A DNA stretch of 36,130 nucleotides from Calothrix sp. CSU_2_0 (GTDB lineage: Bacteria; Cyanobacteriota; Cyanobacteriia; Cyanobacteriales; Nostocaceae): the NCBI GenBank assembly GCA_012034595.1, contig JAAUPE010000068.1, positions 1 to 36,130 of the forward strand, written 5' to 3'. The notes under the pieces are model-generated. The model was not told the origin of the DNA. It saw only the letters and a list, made by a program, of their open reading frames with translations, and searched no databases. Of the stretch, positions 16,652 to 25,384 are shown piece by piece. A program made the position numbers and the translations under genes. Position 1 is the stretch's first letter, and every line of letters starts with the position of its first letter.

Positions 16652-17978
16652 GAGCAACCTTTCCAGAAGAAAATTCATCATCACCGCAGGTATTACCGCA
16701 GCCAGCACTCTGATTGCACATGGTTGTTCTTCAAATGGAACGAATGCTGATAACTCTTCCGGAGGGACAACTGGTACAGCAAATCCAGCTAGTAATGTCA
16801 CCTCAGCCGCAAATGCACCTAAAGTTGAGACAACTAAAGCAAAGCTCGGATTTATCCCCTTAACTGATGCTGCACCCCTAATTATCGCCAAGGAAAAAGG
16901 GTTTTTTGCCAAATACGGCATGACAGATGTAGAAGTGAGCAAACAGACATCCTGGCCCGTTACCCGCGATAACTTAAAATTAGGCTCATCGGGAGATGGG
17001 ATTGATGGAGCGCACATTCTTAGCCCCATGCCTTACCAAATTACAATCGTTGACAAAGTTCCAATGTATATTTTGGCACGATTAAATCTCAACGGTCAGG
17101 CTATTTCTGTAGCGAATAAGTTCAAAGAATCCAAGGTTGGAATCGAAAGTAAAGCCCTTAAAGATGCTGTTAGTAAAGCCAAAGCTGACAACAAAGCTAT
17201 GAAAGTTGGCATGACTTTCCCCGGTGGTACACACGATTTATGGATGCGCTACTGGTTAGCTGCTGGTGGCATCGACCCCGATAAAGACGTTGGCTTGGAA
17301 CCTGTACCACCACCACAAATGGTTCAAAATATGAAAGTAGGTACAGTAGATGCCTTTTGTGTGGGGGAACCTTGGAATGCCCAGTTAGTTAGTCAAAAAT
17401 TGGGTTATACAGCCTTAGTGACAGGTGAGTTGTGGAAAGACCATCCAGAAAAAGCTTTTGCAATGCGGAAAGATTGGGTGGATAAAAATCCGAATGCGGC
17501 GCAAGCTTTGTTGATGGCTGTTATGGAAGCACAGCAGTGGTGCGACAAGGCAGAAAATCAAGAAGAAATGTGTAAAATTTGCTCAAACCGTAAATATTTT
17601 AACGTAGCGGTTGAGGATATTCTCGAACGCTTCAGGGGTAATATTGAATACGGTGACGGACGCAATGTGAAAAACTTTGAATACCGGATGAAATTCTGGG
17701 CAAATAATGCTTCCTATCCCTACAAGAGTCACGATACTTGGTTTTTAGCTGAAAATATCCGTTGGGGCAAGCTACCCAAAGATACTAAAATGAAGGCGAT
17801 CGTTGATGAAGTCAACCGAGAGGATTTGTGGAAGAAAGCCGCTCAAGCGATGAAATTACCTGCTGACCAAATTCCTGCAAGTCCTTCCCGTGGGGTGGAA
17901 ACATTCTTTGATGGTGTCAAATTTGACCCTGAAAAACCTGAAGAATATTTAAAGAGTTTGAAGATTAAGAGTGCTTAA
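16650..17978 (+). CDS. nrtA: NrtA, nitrate/nitrite-binding lipoprotein of the ABC transporter
   Basis: 442 residues. The N-terminus combines a twin-arginine motif (SRRKF, residues 5-9), a hydrophobic stretch and a lipobox ending at Cys26 (LIAHGC), so it is an exported, membrane-anchored lipoprotein. A Ser/Thr/Asn-rich spacer leads to the periplasmic binding domain (GFIPLTDAAPLIIAKEKGFF, then PGGTHDLWMRYWLAAGGIDP). It captures nitrate and nitrite for NrtBCD. The ATG at 16650 overlaps a heptamer repeat. The C-terminal two thirds are homologous to the C-terminal domain of NrtC in the same operon. A hairpin follows at 17991-18030. Confidence 0.96.
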   Translation: MSNLSRRKFIITAGITAASTLIAHGCSSNGTNADNSSGGTTGTANPASNVTSAANAPKVETTKAKLGFIPLTDAAPLIIAKEKGFFAKYGMTDVEVSKQTSWPVTRDNLKLGSSGDGIDGAHILSPMPYQITIVDKVPMYILARLNLNGQAISVANKFKESKVGIESKALKDAVSKAKADNKAMKVGMTFPGGTHDLWMRYWLAAGGIDPDKDVGLEPVPPPQMVQNMKVGTVDAFCVGEPWNAQLVSQKLGYTALVTGELWKDHPEKAFAMRKDWVDKNPNAAQALLMAVMEAQQWCDKAENQEEMCKICSNRKYFNVAVEDILERFRGNIEYGDGRNVKNFEYRMKFWANNASYPYKSHDTWFLAENIRWGKLPKDTKMKAIVDEVNREDLWKKAAQAMKLPADQIPASPSRGVETFFDGVKFDPEKPEEYLKSLKIKSA

Positions 17979-17990
17979 ATAAAGCAATAA

Positions 17991-18030
17991 AATTACCCCA
18001 CCCTAACCCTCCTGATAAGGGGGGGTAATT
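17991..18030 (+). terminator. Hairpin after nrtA, possible attenuator
   Basis: Arms AATTACCCC (17991-17999) and GGGGTAATT (18022-18030) enclose a 22-base loop region rich in CCCT. There is no clear T-run afterwards, so termination is probably partial or the hairpin protects the upstream mRNA. That would suit the higher need for the binding protein NrtA than for NrtBCD. The sequence looks like a dispersed cyanobacterial repeat. Confidence 0.5.
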
Positions 18031-18187
18031 CTCAGATATCAGGGAAAATCAGACACTTCTGTATTCATCAAAATAACCAGCGATCGCAGAAATTTTCAGA
18101 TTAACTAATTGAATAAGTTAGCCAAAAATACCTAAAACCCAAAATACCTAAATACTATTACTAAATTACAATTGGAGATATTAAAGA

Positions 18188-19030
18188 ATGACTGCAACAA
18201 TTGGAAGACGAACTCGCAAGAAAAGTATCCAGAATGATATCATCCAAATAATATCCAAAAAGGTAATACCGCCATTAATTGCATTAACTATCTTTTTAGT
18301 AATTTGGCAAATTGCTTGTTCTTTTCCTGGTTCAAAATTACCAGGACCAATCGAAACCGTTATGGAAACTTGGGACCCGTTTATTATTCAACCATTTTTT
18401 GATAATGGTGAAAGTGATAAAGGATTAGCTTGGCAAATACTCAGCAGTTTGGGACGGGTTAGTATTGGATTTACTTTAGCGGCAACGGTTGGTGTTGTCT
18501 TAGGGATTTTGATTGGTTCAAATCCACTTGTTTATAATGCCGTAGACCCCATCTTTCAAGTATTACGAACAGTACCTCCCCTGGCATGGTTGCCGATTTC
18601 CTTAGCTGGGTTTCAACAGGCAAATCCCAGCGCGATTTTTGTAATTTTTATCACGTCAATCTGGCCTATTCTGATTAATACGACAGTCGGTGTACAGCAA
18701 TTACCCCAGGATTATCGAAATGTCGCCAGAGTCTTAAAACTTAGCGGCATGAAGTATTTCTTAAAAATCCTTTTCCCAGCAACCGTTCCTTACATTTTTA
18801 CTGGATTAAGAATTGGAATTGGTTTGTCTTGGCTGGCAATTGTGGCTGCGGAAATGTTGGTTGGTGGTGTGGGAATTGGTTCGTTTATTTGGAATGCTTA
18901 CAATACAAATACAGAGACGAATTTAAGCGAAATTATTATAGCGCTGATTTATGTCGGTCTTGTTGGTTTATTGCTCGATCGCTTAGTTGCATTTGTTGCT
19001 AGTAAAGTCGTCCCCGAAGGTCAAAAATAG
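18188..19030 (+). CDS. nrtB: NrtB, nitrate transporter permease
   Basis: 280 residues with about six hydrophobic helices. It forms the inner-membrane channel of the nitrate/nitrite ABC transporter. The binding-protein-dependent permease signature is present around residues 170-205 (QDYRNVARVLKLSG followed by LFPATVPYIFTGLRIG), where the ATPases dock. The upstream GGAGA at 18174-18178, 9 bases before the ATG, is a good ribosome-binding site and supports the start. It lies between nrtA and nrtC. The 209-base gap before it contains a hairpin, and only 65 bases separate it from nrtC. Confidence 0.95.
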   Translation: MTATIGRRTRKKSIQNDIIQIISKKVIPPLIALTIFLVIWQIACSFPGSKLPGPIETVMETWDPFIIQPFFDNGESDKGLAWQILSSLGRVSIGFTLAATVGVVLGILIGSNPLVYNAVDPIFQVLRTVPPLAWLPISLAGFQQANPSAIFVIFITSIWPILINTTVGVQQLPQDYRNVARVLKLSGMKYFLKILFPATVPYIFTGLRIGIGLSWLAIVAAEMLVGGVGIGSFIWNAYNTNTETNLSEIIIALIYVGLVGLLLDRLVAFVASKVVPEGQK

Positions 19031-19095
19031 GATTATTTCCAACTAACTAAAATTGAATTCAACCGTTGATAATAATCAATCAGGACTAACCACAA

Positions 19096-21087
19096 ATGAC
19101 CACAACTTTTGTTGAAGTAGACCATATTGACCGCGTATTTAACTTACCCGATGGCAATCAATATATTGCCCTCAAAAATATCGAACTAAAAATCCAAGAA
19201 GGCGAATTTATCTCATTAATTGGGCACTCAGGTTGCGGTAAATCGACCCTATTAAATATTATTGCTGGATTAGACCGGGCTAGCGTTGGTGGTGTCACCC
19301 TCGAAGGTAGAGAAGTGCGCGAACCGGGACCAGATAGGATGGTTGTATTTCAAAATTATTCCCTACTGCCTTGGTTAAACGTCCGCGAAAATATTGGTTT
19401 GGCAGTCGATGAAGTCTATAAGGACAAATCGAAAGGCGATCGCAAAGGAATTGTCGAACACCATATTAATTTAGTCGGACTTCGCAATGCTGCGAATAAA
19501 CTCCCACACCAGTTATCGGGAGGAATGAAACAGCGTGTTTCCATTGCTAGAGCATTGGCAATTCGTCCCAAATTACTGTTACTCGATGAACCTTTTGGAG
19601 CACTTGATGCCTTGACAAGGGGTGGTTTGCAGGAACAGTTGATGAAAATCTGCAACGAGAATAACCTTACCTGTGTGATGGTGACACACGACGTTGACGA
19701 AGCATTATTATTGAGCGATCGCATTGTCATGTTAACTAATGGACCAGAGGCACATATCGGTCAAATTCTCGAAGTCCCAATTCCCCGTCCTCGCAAACGG
19801 TTGGAGGTGGTGAATCACCCCAGTTATTACGGTTTGCGAAATGAAATCATCTACTTCCTCAACCAACAAAAACTCGCCAAAAAACGTTCTGCGGCAAAAC
19901 AATCTGCCCCTGTCATCATTTCCCGCAACGGTTTAGAAAAGGTCAATCTCGATATTGGCTTTATTCCCCTCACCGATGCTGCACCGTTAATTGTGGCAAA
20001 AGAAAAAGGCTTTTTTGCAGAGTTTGGTTTAGAAGAAATCACCCTCAGTCGCGAAACCTCTTGGAAGGAGGTTGCTAAAGGTGTGGGTACAGGCAGACTC
20101 GACGCAGCGCAAATGGTGGCAGGAATGCCACTTGCTTTAACTTTGGGTGCTGGGGATAAAACCTCTGTTCCTGTAGTCTGTTCGATGATTCTCTCACGCA
20201 ATGGTAATGCCATTACTTTGAGCAAGAAGCTGCAACAACAAGGTGTCCACTGTCTCGCAGACTTGAAAGACGCACTCCAAGCAGATGAAAACCACAACCA
20301 TGTTTTGGGAGTAGTCCATCCCGCATCGATGCAAAACTTGTTAATGCGCTATTGGTTAGCTTCTGGTGGTATTGACCCTGATGAAGACGTGAGTTTAACT
20401 GTTATTCCTCCACCACAAATGGTAGCAGCTCTAAAATCTGGTGCGATTGACGGTTATTGTGTTGGTGGTCCTTGGAATACCCGCGCTGTAAATGATGAAA
20501 TTGGTTTTGTTGCTGCGACTGATTTAGAAATTTGGTCGGGACATCCCGAAAAAGTTCTTGGTGTACGGGAAGATTGGGCTGAAAAATATCCGAAAACCCA
20601 CGTTGCTTTAGTCAAAGCCTTGTTATCTGCCTGCGAATATTGCGATGACTTACGAAACCGCGAAGAAATAGTCGAAATTCTCTCCCGTCCTGAATATCTC
20701 GGTACAAATCCGGAATCTATTCGTCCTGGTTTTCTCGATGCTTATGACAAAGGTGATGGACAGGAAGCTCAATTTTTACCTACATATAATCAGTTTTTTG
20801 TCAATAAAACTAATTATCCCGATCGCACGGAAATGTTATGGATTTTGACGCAGTTAGCGCGATGGGGGATGATTTCTTTCCCGAAAAATTGGGTGGATAT
20901 CATTGAACGAGTCAGCCGCACTGATGTATTTGGAGAGGCTGCTCGTGAGTTGGGAATACTGGATATTGGACGTGATGTTCCGATTTGGTTATTTGATGGT
21001 AAGGTATTTAATCCTTCTGAGCCAATCGAATATATTCGCAGTTTTGAAATCCAGCGTCAGTTAAGTGTTGAGGAATTGTTTATTTAA
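19096..21087 (+). CDS. nrtC: NrtC, ATPase fused to a NrtA-like regulatory domain
   Basis: 663 residues. Residues 1-260 are an ABC ATPase: Walker A GHSGCGKST with Lys49, signature LSGGMKQR, Walker B LLLLDEP. After a short basic linker, residues about 285-655 repeat the NrtA binding fold (GFIPLTDAAPLIVAKEKGFF, PPPQMVAALKSGAIDGYCVG). In cyanobacteria this domain mediates inhibition of the transporter by ammonium. The fusion and length are typical of NrtC. An AGGA lies 10 bases upstream of the ATG. It is followed by a gap with 33-bp tandem repeats before nrtD. Confidence 0.96.
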   Translation: MTTTFVEVDHIDRVFNLPDGNQYIALKNIELKIQEGEFISLIGHSGCGKSTLLNIIAGLDRASVGGVTLEGREVREPGPDRMVVFQNYSLLPWLNVRENIGLAVDEVYKDKSKGDRKGIVEHHINLVGLRNAANKLPHQLSGGMKQRVSIARALAIRPKLLLLDEPFGALDALTRGGLQEQLMKICNENNLTCVMVTHDVDEALLLSDRIVMLTNGPEAHIGQILEVPIPRPRKRLEVVNHPSYYGLRNEIIYFLNQQKLAKKRSAAKQSAPVIISRNGLEKVNLDIGFIPLTDAAPLIVAKEKGFFAEFGLEEITLSRETSWKEVAKGVGTGRLDAAQMVAGMPLALTLGAGDKTSVPVVCSMILSRNGNAITLSKKLQQQGVHCLADLKDALQADENHNHVLGVVHPASMQNLLMRYWLASGGIDPDEDVSLTVIPPPQMVAALKSGAIDGYCVGGPWNTRAVNDEIGFVAATDLEIWSGHPEKVLGVREDWAEKYPKTHVALVKALLSACEYCDDLRNREEIVEILSRPEYLGTNPESIRPGFLDAYDKGDGQEAQFLPTYNQFFVNKTNYPDRTEMLWILTQLARWGMISFPKNWVDIIERVSRTDVFGEAARELGILDIGRDVPIWLFDGKVFNPSEPIEYIRSFEIQRQLSVEELFI

Positions 21088-21129
21088 TTGGGCATGGGGA
21101 ATTGGGCAATATTTCTTAATTTCTTTGTG

Positions 21130-21215
21130 GACGACCCATCGGGTTTGTGTGAATTTTTGATAGACGACCCATCGGGTTTGTGTGAATTTTTGATAGACGA
21201 CCCATCGGGTCGTCT
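21130..21215. repeat. 33-bp tandem repeat ending in a GACGACCC palindrome
   Basis: Three units start at 21130, 21163 and 21196. The first two read GACGACCCATCGGGTTTGTG followed by TGAATTTTTGATA. The third keeps the full right arm, giving the palindrome AGACGACCC/GGGTCGTCT (21195-21215). It appears that the left part of the palindromic element was duplicated together with flanking DNA. It lies between nrtC and nrtD. Confidence 0.85.
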
Positions 21216-21254
21216 CTACGGATAAAAATTAAAAATTATCTATTACCAACATTT

Positions 21255-22115
21255 ATGATTATGCAAATAACAAATCGCGATCGCAATAAAATGCAACAAC
21301 TTGAATTACCACCTACCCGTAACGAAAATTTTCTCACTATCAAAGGTGTGAGCAAAATTTATCTGACTGCTAATGGACCTTATACGGTTTTAGATGGGAT
21401 TGATTTAACCGTGCGCGAAGGTGAATTTGTTTGCGTGATTGGGCATTCTGGTTGCGGCAAATCGACTTTGTTGAATATGGTTTCTGGTTTCAATACTCCG
21501 AGTGATGGGGTTGTGCTACTCCAAGACCAACCGATTAGCGAACCTGGTCCCGATCGGATGATGGTGTTTCAAAATTACTGTTTGCTGCCTTGGATGTCGG
21601 TGTTTGAAAATGTCTACACTGCCGTTGATGCGGTGTTTCCCAATAAACTAGAAGCAGAAAAACGTGCCATTGTCAAGGAACATTTAGCGATGGTGGGATT
21701 GACCGAAGCAATGGACAAAAAGCCCGGTCAAATTTCTGGGGGGATGAAACAACGAGTTGCGATCGCTCGTGCTTTGTCTATTCGTCCCCAAATTTTGATT
21801 CTCGATGAACCTTTTGGGGCTTTGGATGCCATTACTAAGGAAGAACTCCAGGAAGAATTATTAAAAATCTGGCGTGAGCATCGAGTAACGGTATTAATGA
21901 TTACCCACGATATCGATGAAGCTTTATTTATGGCAGACCGTTTGGTGATGATGACCAATGGACCAGCAGCCAAGATAGGTGAGATTTTGGAGATACCTTT
22001 TTCCCGTCCCCGCAACCGTGCCCGGATTATGGAAAATCCGAAATATTACGAATTAAGAAATTACGCACTTGACTTTTTATACAATAAGTTCGCCCACGAT
22101 GAAGCGGCTGAATAA
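21255..22115 (+). CDS. nrtD: NrtD, nitrate transporter ATPase
   Basis: 286 residues. It is the second, single-domain ABC ATPase of the nitrate/nitrite transporter and pairs with NrtC. Walker A GHSGCGKST has Lys69, the Q-loop is in MMVFQNYCLLPW, the signature is ISGGMKQR, Walker B is ILILDEPFGALDA and the switch His is in MITHDIDEA. In-frame ATGs at 21255, 21261 and 21291 are all possible. The last places the start just before QLELPPTRN and would still keep the whole ATPase domain. No strong ribosome-binding site distinguishes them. Confidence 0.95.
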   Translation: MIMQITNRDRNKMQQLELPPTRNENFLTIKGVSKIYLTANGPYTVLDGIDLTVREGEFVCVIGHSGCGKSTLLNMVSGFNTPSDGVVLLQDQPISEPGPDRMMVFQNYCLLPWMSVFENVYTAVDAVFPNKLEAEKRAIVKEHLAMVGLTEAMDKKPGQISGGMKQRVAIARALSIRPQILILDEPFGALDAITKEELQEELLKIWREHRVTVLMITHDIDEALFMADRLVMMTNGPAAKIGEILEIPFSRPRNRARIMENPKYYELRNYALDFLYNKFAHDEAAE

Positions 22116-22127
22116 AAATATACAAAG

Positions 22128-22151
22128 AGAGACGCTACATATCGCGTCTCT
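22128..22151. repeat. Palindrome in the nrtD-narB gap
   Basis: Inverted repeat with arms AGAGACGC / GCGTCTCT flanking TACATATC. It is followed by ACATTC, as in the relative in the nirA-nrtA gap. It belongs to the series of hairpins that punctuates the nir operon. Confidence 0.75.
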
Positions 22152-22288
22152 ACATTCTTAATTTCTTACTTTGAAATTTGCCAGGGTTGTATTCCGTGAC
22201 TGAGATTGTTAAGACTCTTTGCCCTTATTGTGGGGTTGGATGTGGTTTAGAAGTAATTTCTTCTTCAACAGATACATCTGATAGTAGA

Positions 22289-22378
22289 ATCCAAAATCCA
22301 GAAATCCAAAATCAAATAATCCAAAATCAAATAATCCAAAATCCAAAATCCAAAATCCAAAATCAAATAATCCAAAAT
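22289..22378 (+). repeat. CCAAAAT heptamer tract inside narB
   Basis: About 90 bases of CCAAAAT units separated at intervals by CAAATAAT. They lie within the coding frame after the first iron-sulfur Cys motif. The corresponding protein stretch is Gln/Asn/Ile-rich and has no counterpart in the NarB family as I know it. The family is the same as in the nirA and nrtA upstream regions. Confidence 0.85.
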
Positions 22379-23906
22379 AAAGTCAGGGGCGATCGCAATC
22401 ATCCATCGAGTCAGGGTATGGTTTGTATTAAAGGTGCGACTGTTGCTGAATCCTTGGATAAAGATAGATTATTGTACCCAATGGTTCGTGATTCCCTGGA
22501 TGATGAATTTCGTCAGGTGAGTTGGGAAGAAGTCTTAAATTTGATTTGCGATCGTATTCAAACTATCCGCACAAGGTTTGGTGCTGATGGTTTGTGTATG
22601 TATGGTTCTGGGCAAATGCAAACCGAAGACTATTATGTTGCTCAAAAGCTTTTAAAGGGTTGTTTGGGAACAAATAATTTTGACTCAAATTCGCGCTTGT
22701 GTATGTCCAGCGCAGTCAAAGGTTACACCCAAAGTCTTGGTTCCGATGGTCCACCTTGCTGTTACGACGATTTAGAATTAACTGATTGCGCTTTTATTAT
22801 CGGCTCGAACACTGCTGAATGTCACCCAATTGTCTTTAATCGGTTTGCCAAATATCACAAAAAAAATCCCCAAGTCAAATTAATTGTTGTCGATCCCCGT
22901 CGAACTCCCACTGCGGAAATAGCAGATTTACATTTAGCAATTCGTCCCGGTACGGATATTAATTTACTCAACGGGATTGCTCATTTACTGTTGCGTTGGG
23001 GTGAAATTGATGCAGCATTTATTGAAGATTGCACCAACGACTTTAGCAAATTTGCCCAACTTGTCCAATACTATCAACCGGAAACAGTTGCAGAAACCTG
23101 TGGGATTTCGCTGCAAGATTTAGAAACCGCAGCACGTTACTGGGCAGAATCCAAAAATGTTTTATCCTTGTGGTCGATGGGTGTAAATCAATCACGGGAA
23201 GGTACAGCCAAAGTCAACAGCATTATTAATTTGCATTTACTCACAGGGCAAATTGGTAAACCTGGTGCTGGTCCATTTTCCCTGACTGGACAACCAAACG
23301 CAATGGGTGGGAGGGAAACAGGAGGATTAGCGCAATTACTTCCTGGCTATCGATTTGTGGCAAATCCCCAACATCGTGCTGAAGTCGAGGAAGTTTGGGG
23401 AGTTCCATCGGGAAGCATATCACCCCAAAATGGTCGTACAGCTTGGGATATAGTTACTGGATTGGAAATTGGTGATGTACAAATGCTTTGGGTTGTGGCA
23501 ACAAATCCAGCAGTGAGTTTACCCGACTTGGAACGTACCAAAGCTGCATTGAGAAAATCCCCTTTTACCATTTGCCAAGACGCATATTATCCAACAGAAA
23601 CCGCAGCATTTGCCCATGTTTTATTACCAGCAGCACAATGGGGTGAAAAAACTGGGACAATGACCAATTCCGAGCGAGTTGTTACTTTGTGTCAAGCATT
23701 CCGCAAACCCGTTGGTGAAGCTAAACCAGATTGGGAAATATTTGCCGAAGTTGCTCGTCGTTTAGGTTTTGCCGACAAATTTGAGTTTACTAATTCTGCT
23801 GAAGTTCATGCCGAATTTATCCAACTGAGCAAAAATCGCGTTTGCGACATGAGCAATATTAATCATGGAAGATTGCGGGAAGAAGGTGGAATTCAGTGGG
23901 GAAATG

Positions 23907-24036
23907 AAAATAATAAGTTAGGAGTTAGGAGTGAGGAGTTAAATAAGTTAGGAGTGAGGAGTGAGGAGTTAGAAATTAAAGAAATTAACTCCCAATTCCC
24001 AATTCATAACTCCCAATTCCTAACTCCTAACTCAAA
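23907..24036 (+). repeat. Inverted-repeat element inside narB
   Basis: About 130 bases with a 7-bp rhythm (AGTTAGG, AGTGAGG). It is bounded by a perfect 15-bp inverted repeat AGTTAGGAGTTAGGA (23916-23930) and TCCTAACTCCTAACT (24018-24032). It encodes [19 protein letters not shown] and an [11 protein letters not shown] stretch and keeps the frame open. It sits between conserved NarB segments (GGIQW and RLYT). Confidence 0.85.
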
Positions 24037-24604
24037 AAGACTTTACACCAACCAAATTTTTCCTACAGCCAACGGAAGAGCAAATTTTATTCCCCGTCAT
24101 GCATTGGGATTGGCAGAACCACCCGATCCAAATTTTCCATACGTATTGACAACAGGTCGAGTTTATGGTCATTGGCACACCCAAACCCGCACAGGACGAA
24201 TTGAGAAATTAGACAAATGTATCCCGAACCATTTATCGAAATTCATCCTCGTGATGCTGATGATTTGGGAATTGTTGATAGTAATTGGATAGAAGTGCGA
24301 TCGCGTCGTGGAAATGCTAGATTTTGCGCTAAAATCACCCGTTCCATAGCTCCCGGTACGGTGTTTGTCCCCATTCATTGGGGTACACTTTGGGCTGAAA
24401 ATGCCGAAGCTAATGCACTTACCCATCCAGAATCTTGCCCTGACTCGCTGCAACCAGAGTTAAAAGCATGTGCTGTCCAACTCGTACCAGTTGCGATCAA
24501 TTTAACGGTGGATAGATATCAATTGCAACCCTCTGAATGTTAAGCTGCTAATGTATGGCGGTTCTCAGTTGAGTAAAATACAATTTTTGATCGTGAACAT
24601 GTAA

Positions 24605-24624
24605 GGGCAAACGGTTGTTTGCCC
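24605..24624. repeat. Interspersed palindrome, GGGCAAAC family
   Basis: Arms GGGCAAAC / GTTTGCCC around GGTT, 61 bases after the narB stop. It is a possible terminator of the nir operon, although in Anabaena a small downstream gene can be cotranscribed. Confidence 0.8.
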
Positions 24625-24756
24625 TCATTTGTATTGAATTGAAGCGCTATATTCAACCTGAAAATAATAATTAAAATTGTGTGTGCGTCTGAGTTTGTCA
24701 AACGCATGATTTCCGATTTTGACTTTTGATTTGTTACTTCAGAGGGGGCAAAGCAA

Positions 24757-25218
24757 ATGCGAAGATTATTCAAAAATTTTCGACAATTAACTACAGATGA
24801 AAGCTTTATGCACTTCATCGAAACTATTGAGGTGATAGTTGCTAAAATCCTTTCTCTTTGCATGTTAATTGTGATTCTAGCTGCAATAGGTGATTTAATC
24901 GTTTTTATTAGCAAAGAATTGCTATTATTTGCTAATTATGGCAGTTTTTACAAGACTTTATTTAAAGTATTTGGATTATTTTTAAATGTTTTAATCGCTT
25001 TAGAAATTTTAGAAAATATTACAGGTTATCTCAAAAAACATGTTTTACAAGTTGAGCTAGTAATCGTTACTTCTTTAATTGCCGTTGCTCGAAAAATTAT
25101 CATTCTAGATTTAGATAAAGTTTCTGGAATGGATATTATTGGTCTGGGAATTGCAGTTTTGTCTTTATCAATAAGTTATTTCATTATTCGTGTTGGTAAC
25201 TCAAAAACCAGACATTAG
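24757..25218 (+). CDS. PsiE-like membrane protein
   Basis: 153 residues with four predicted hydrophobic helices. The segment LNVLIALEILENITGYLKKH followed by VLQVELVIVTSLIAVARKII is characteristic of the phosphate-starvation-inducible PsiE family of small inner-membrane proteins, whose biochemical function is not known. It lies between narB and narM. In Anabaena a small gene of unknown function (alr0613) also occupies this position and can be cotranscribed with nirA; whether this is its orthologue I cannot tell. A GAGGGGG stretch at 24742-24748 lies upstream of the ATG. The long heptamer array at 25224-25384 begins just after its stop codon. Confidence 0.72.
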   Translation: MRRLFKNFRQLTTDESFMHFIETIEVIVAKILSLCMLIVILAAIGDLIVFISKELLLFANYGSFYKTLFKVFGLFLNVLIALEILENITGYLKKHVLQVELVIVTSLIAVARKIIILDLDKVSGMDIIGLGIAVLSLSISYFIIRVGNSKTRH

Positions 25219-25223
25219 TAAGG

Positions 25224-25384
25224 AATCAGGAATCAGGAATCAAGAATCAGGTATCAGGTATCAGGTATCAGGTATCAGGTATCAGGTATCAGGTATCAGG
25301 TATCAGGTATCAGGTATCAGGTATCAAGAATCAGGAATCAGGAATCAGGAATCAAGAATCAGAAATCAGGAATCAGGAATCAGT
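25224..25384. repeat. Heptamer array of 23 units (AATCAGG/TATCAGG)
   Basis: 161 bases in exact 7-bp register. There are four AATCAGG-type units, then eleven consecutive TATCAGG-type units (the last as TATCAAG), then eight AATCAGG-type units and near variants. The homogeneous centre with diverged edges is the pattern expected for expansion by slippage or unequal exchange. It lies between the PsiE-like gene and narM, ending 101 bases before narM. Confidence 0.95.

Larger units (their letters stand above)
22196..24543 (+). pseudogene. narB: Nitrate reductase gene with frameshift and two repeat insertions
   Basis: Encodes the ferredoxin-dependent molybdopterin [4Fe-4S] nitrate reductase that reduces nitrate to nitrite. 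From the GTG at 22196 the protein begins with [16 protein letters not shown] (cluster Cys9, Cys12, Cys16) and has the fourth Cys in [10 protein letters not shown]; a TTG at 22178 is an alternative start. The reading frame breaks near 24215-24217. GAC AAA TGT continues to a false stop at 24292, while the true C-terminus ([10 protein letters not shown]... to the stop at 24543) is in the next frame, as if one A was lost from a run of four. Two low-complexity insertions keep the frame: about 30 residues of QNQIIQN-type sequence near residues 32-61 and about 40 residues near 571-613. Repaired length would be about 782 residues, longer than usual. Either this gene is decaying or the frameshift is a sequencing error. 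Confidence 0.85.

Noticed and set aside
16610-17029. Long antisense frame over the nrtA 5' end
   Set aside because: It is the complement of the clear nrtA gene and shows no family features; the same applies to antisense frames over nirA and nrtC.
24211-24220. Programmed frameshift in narB
   Set aside because: The site GACAAATGT has no slippery heptamer and the tRNA could not re-pair well after a -1 shift, so a deletion or sequencing error is simpler.
25224-25384. Array considered as a CRISPR
   Set aside because: Units are 7 bp and contiguous with no unique spacers; no cas genes are present. The same holds for the 33-bp tandem at 21130-21215.
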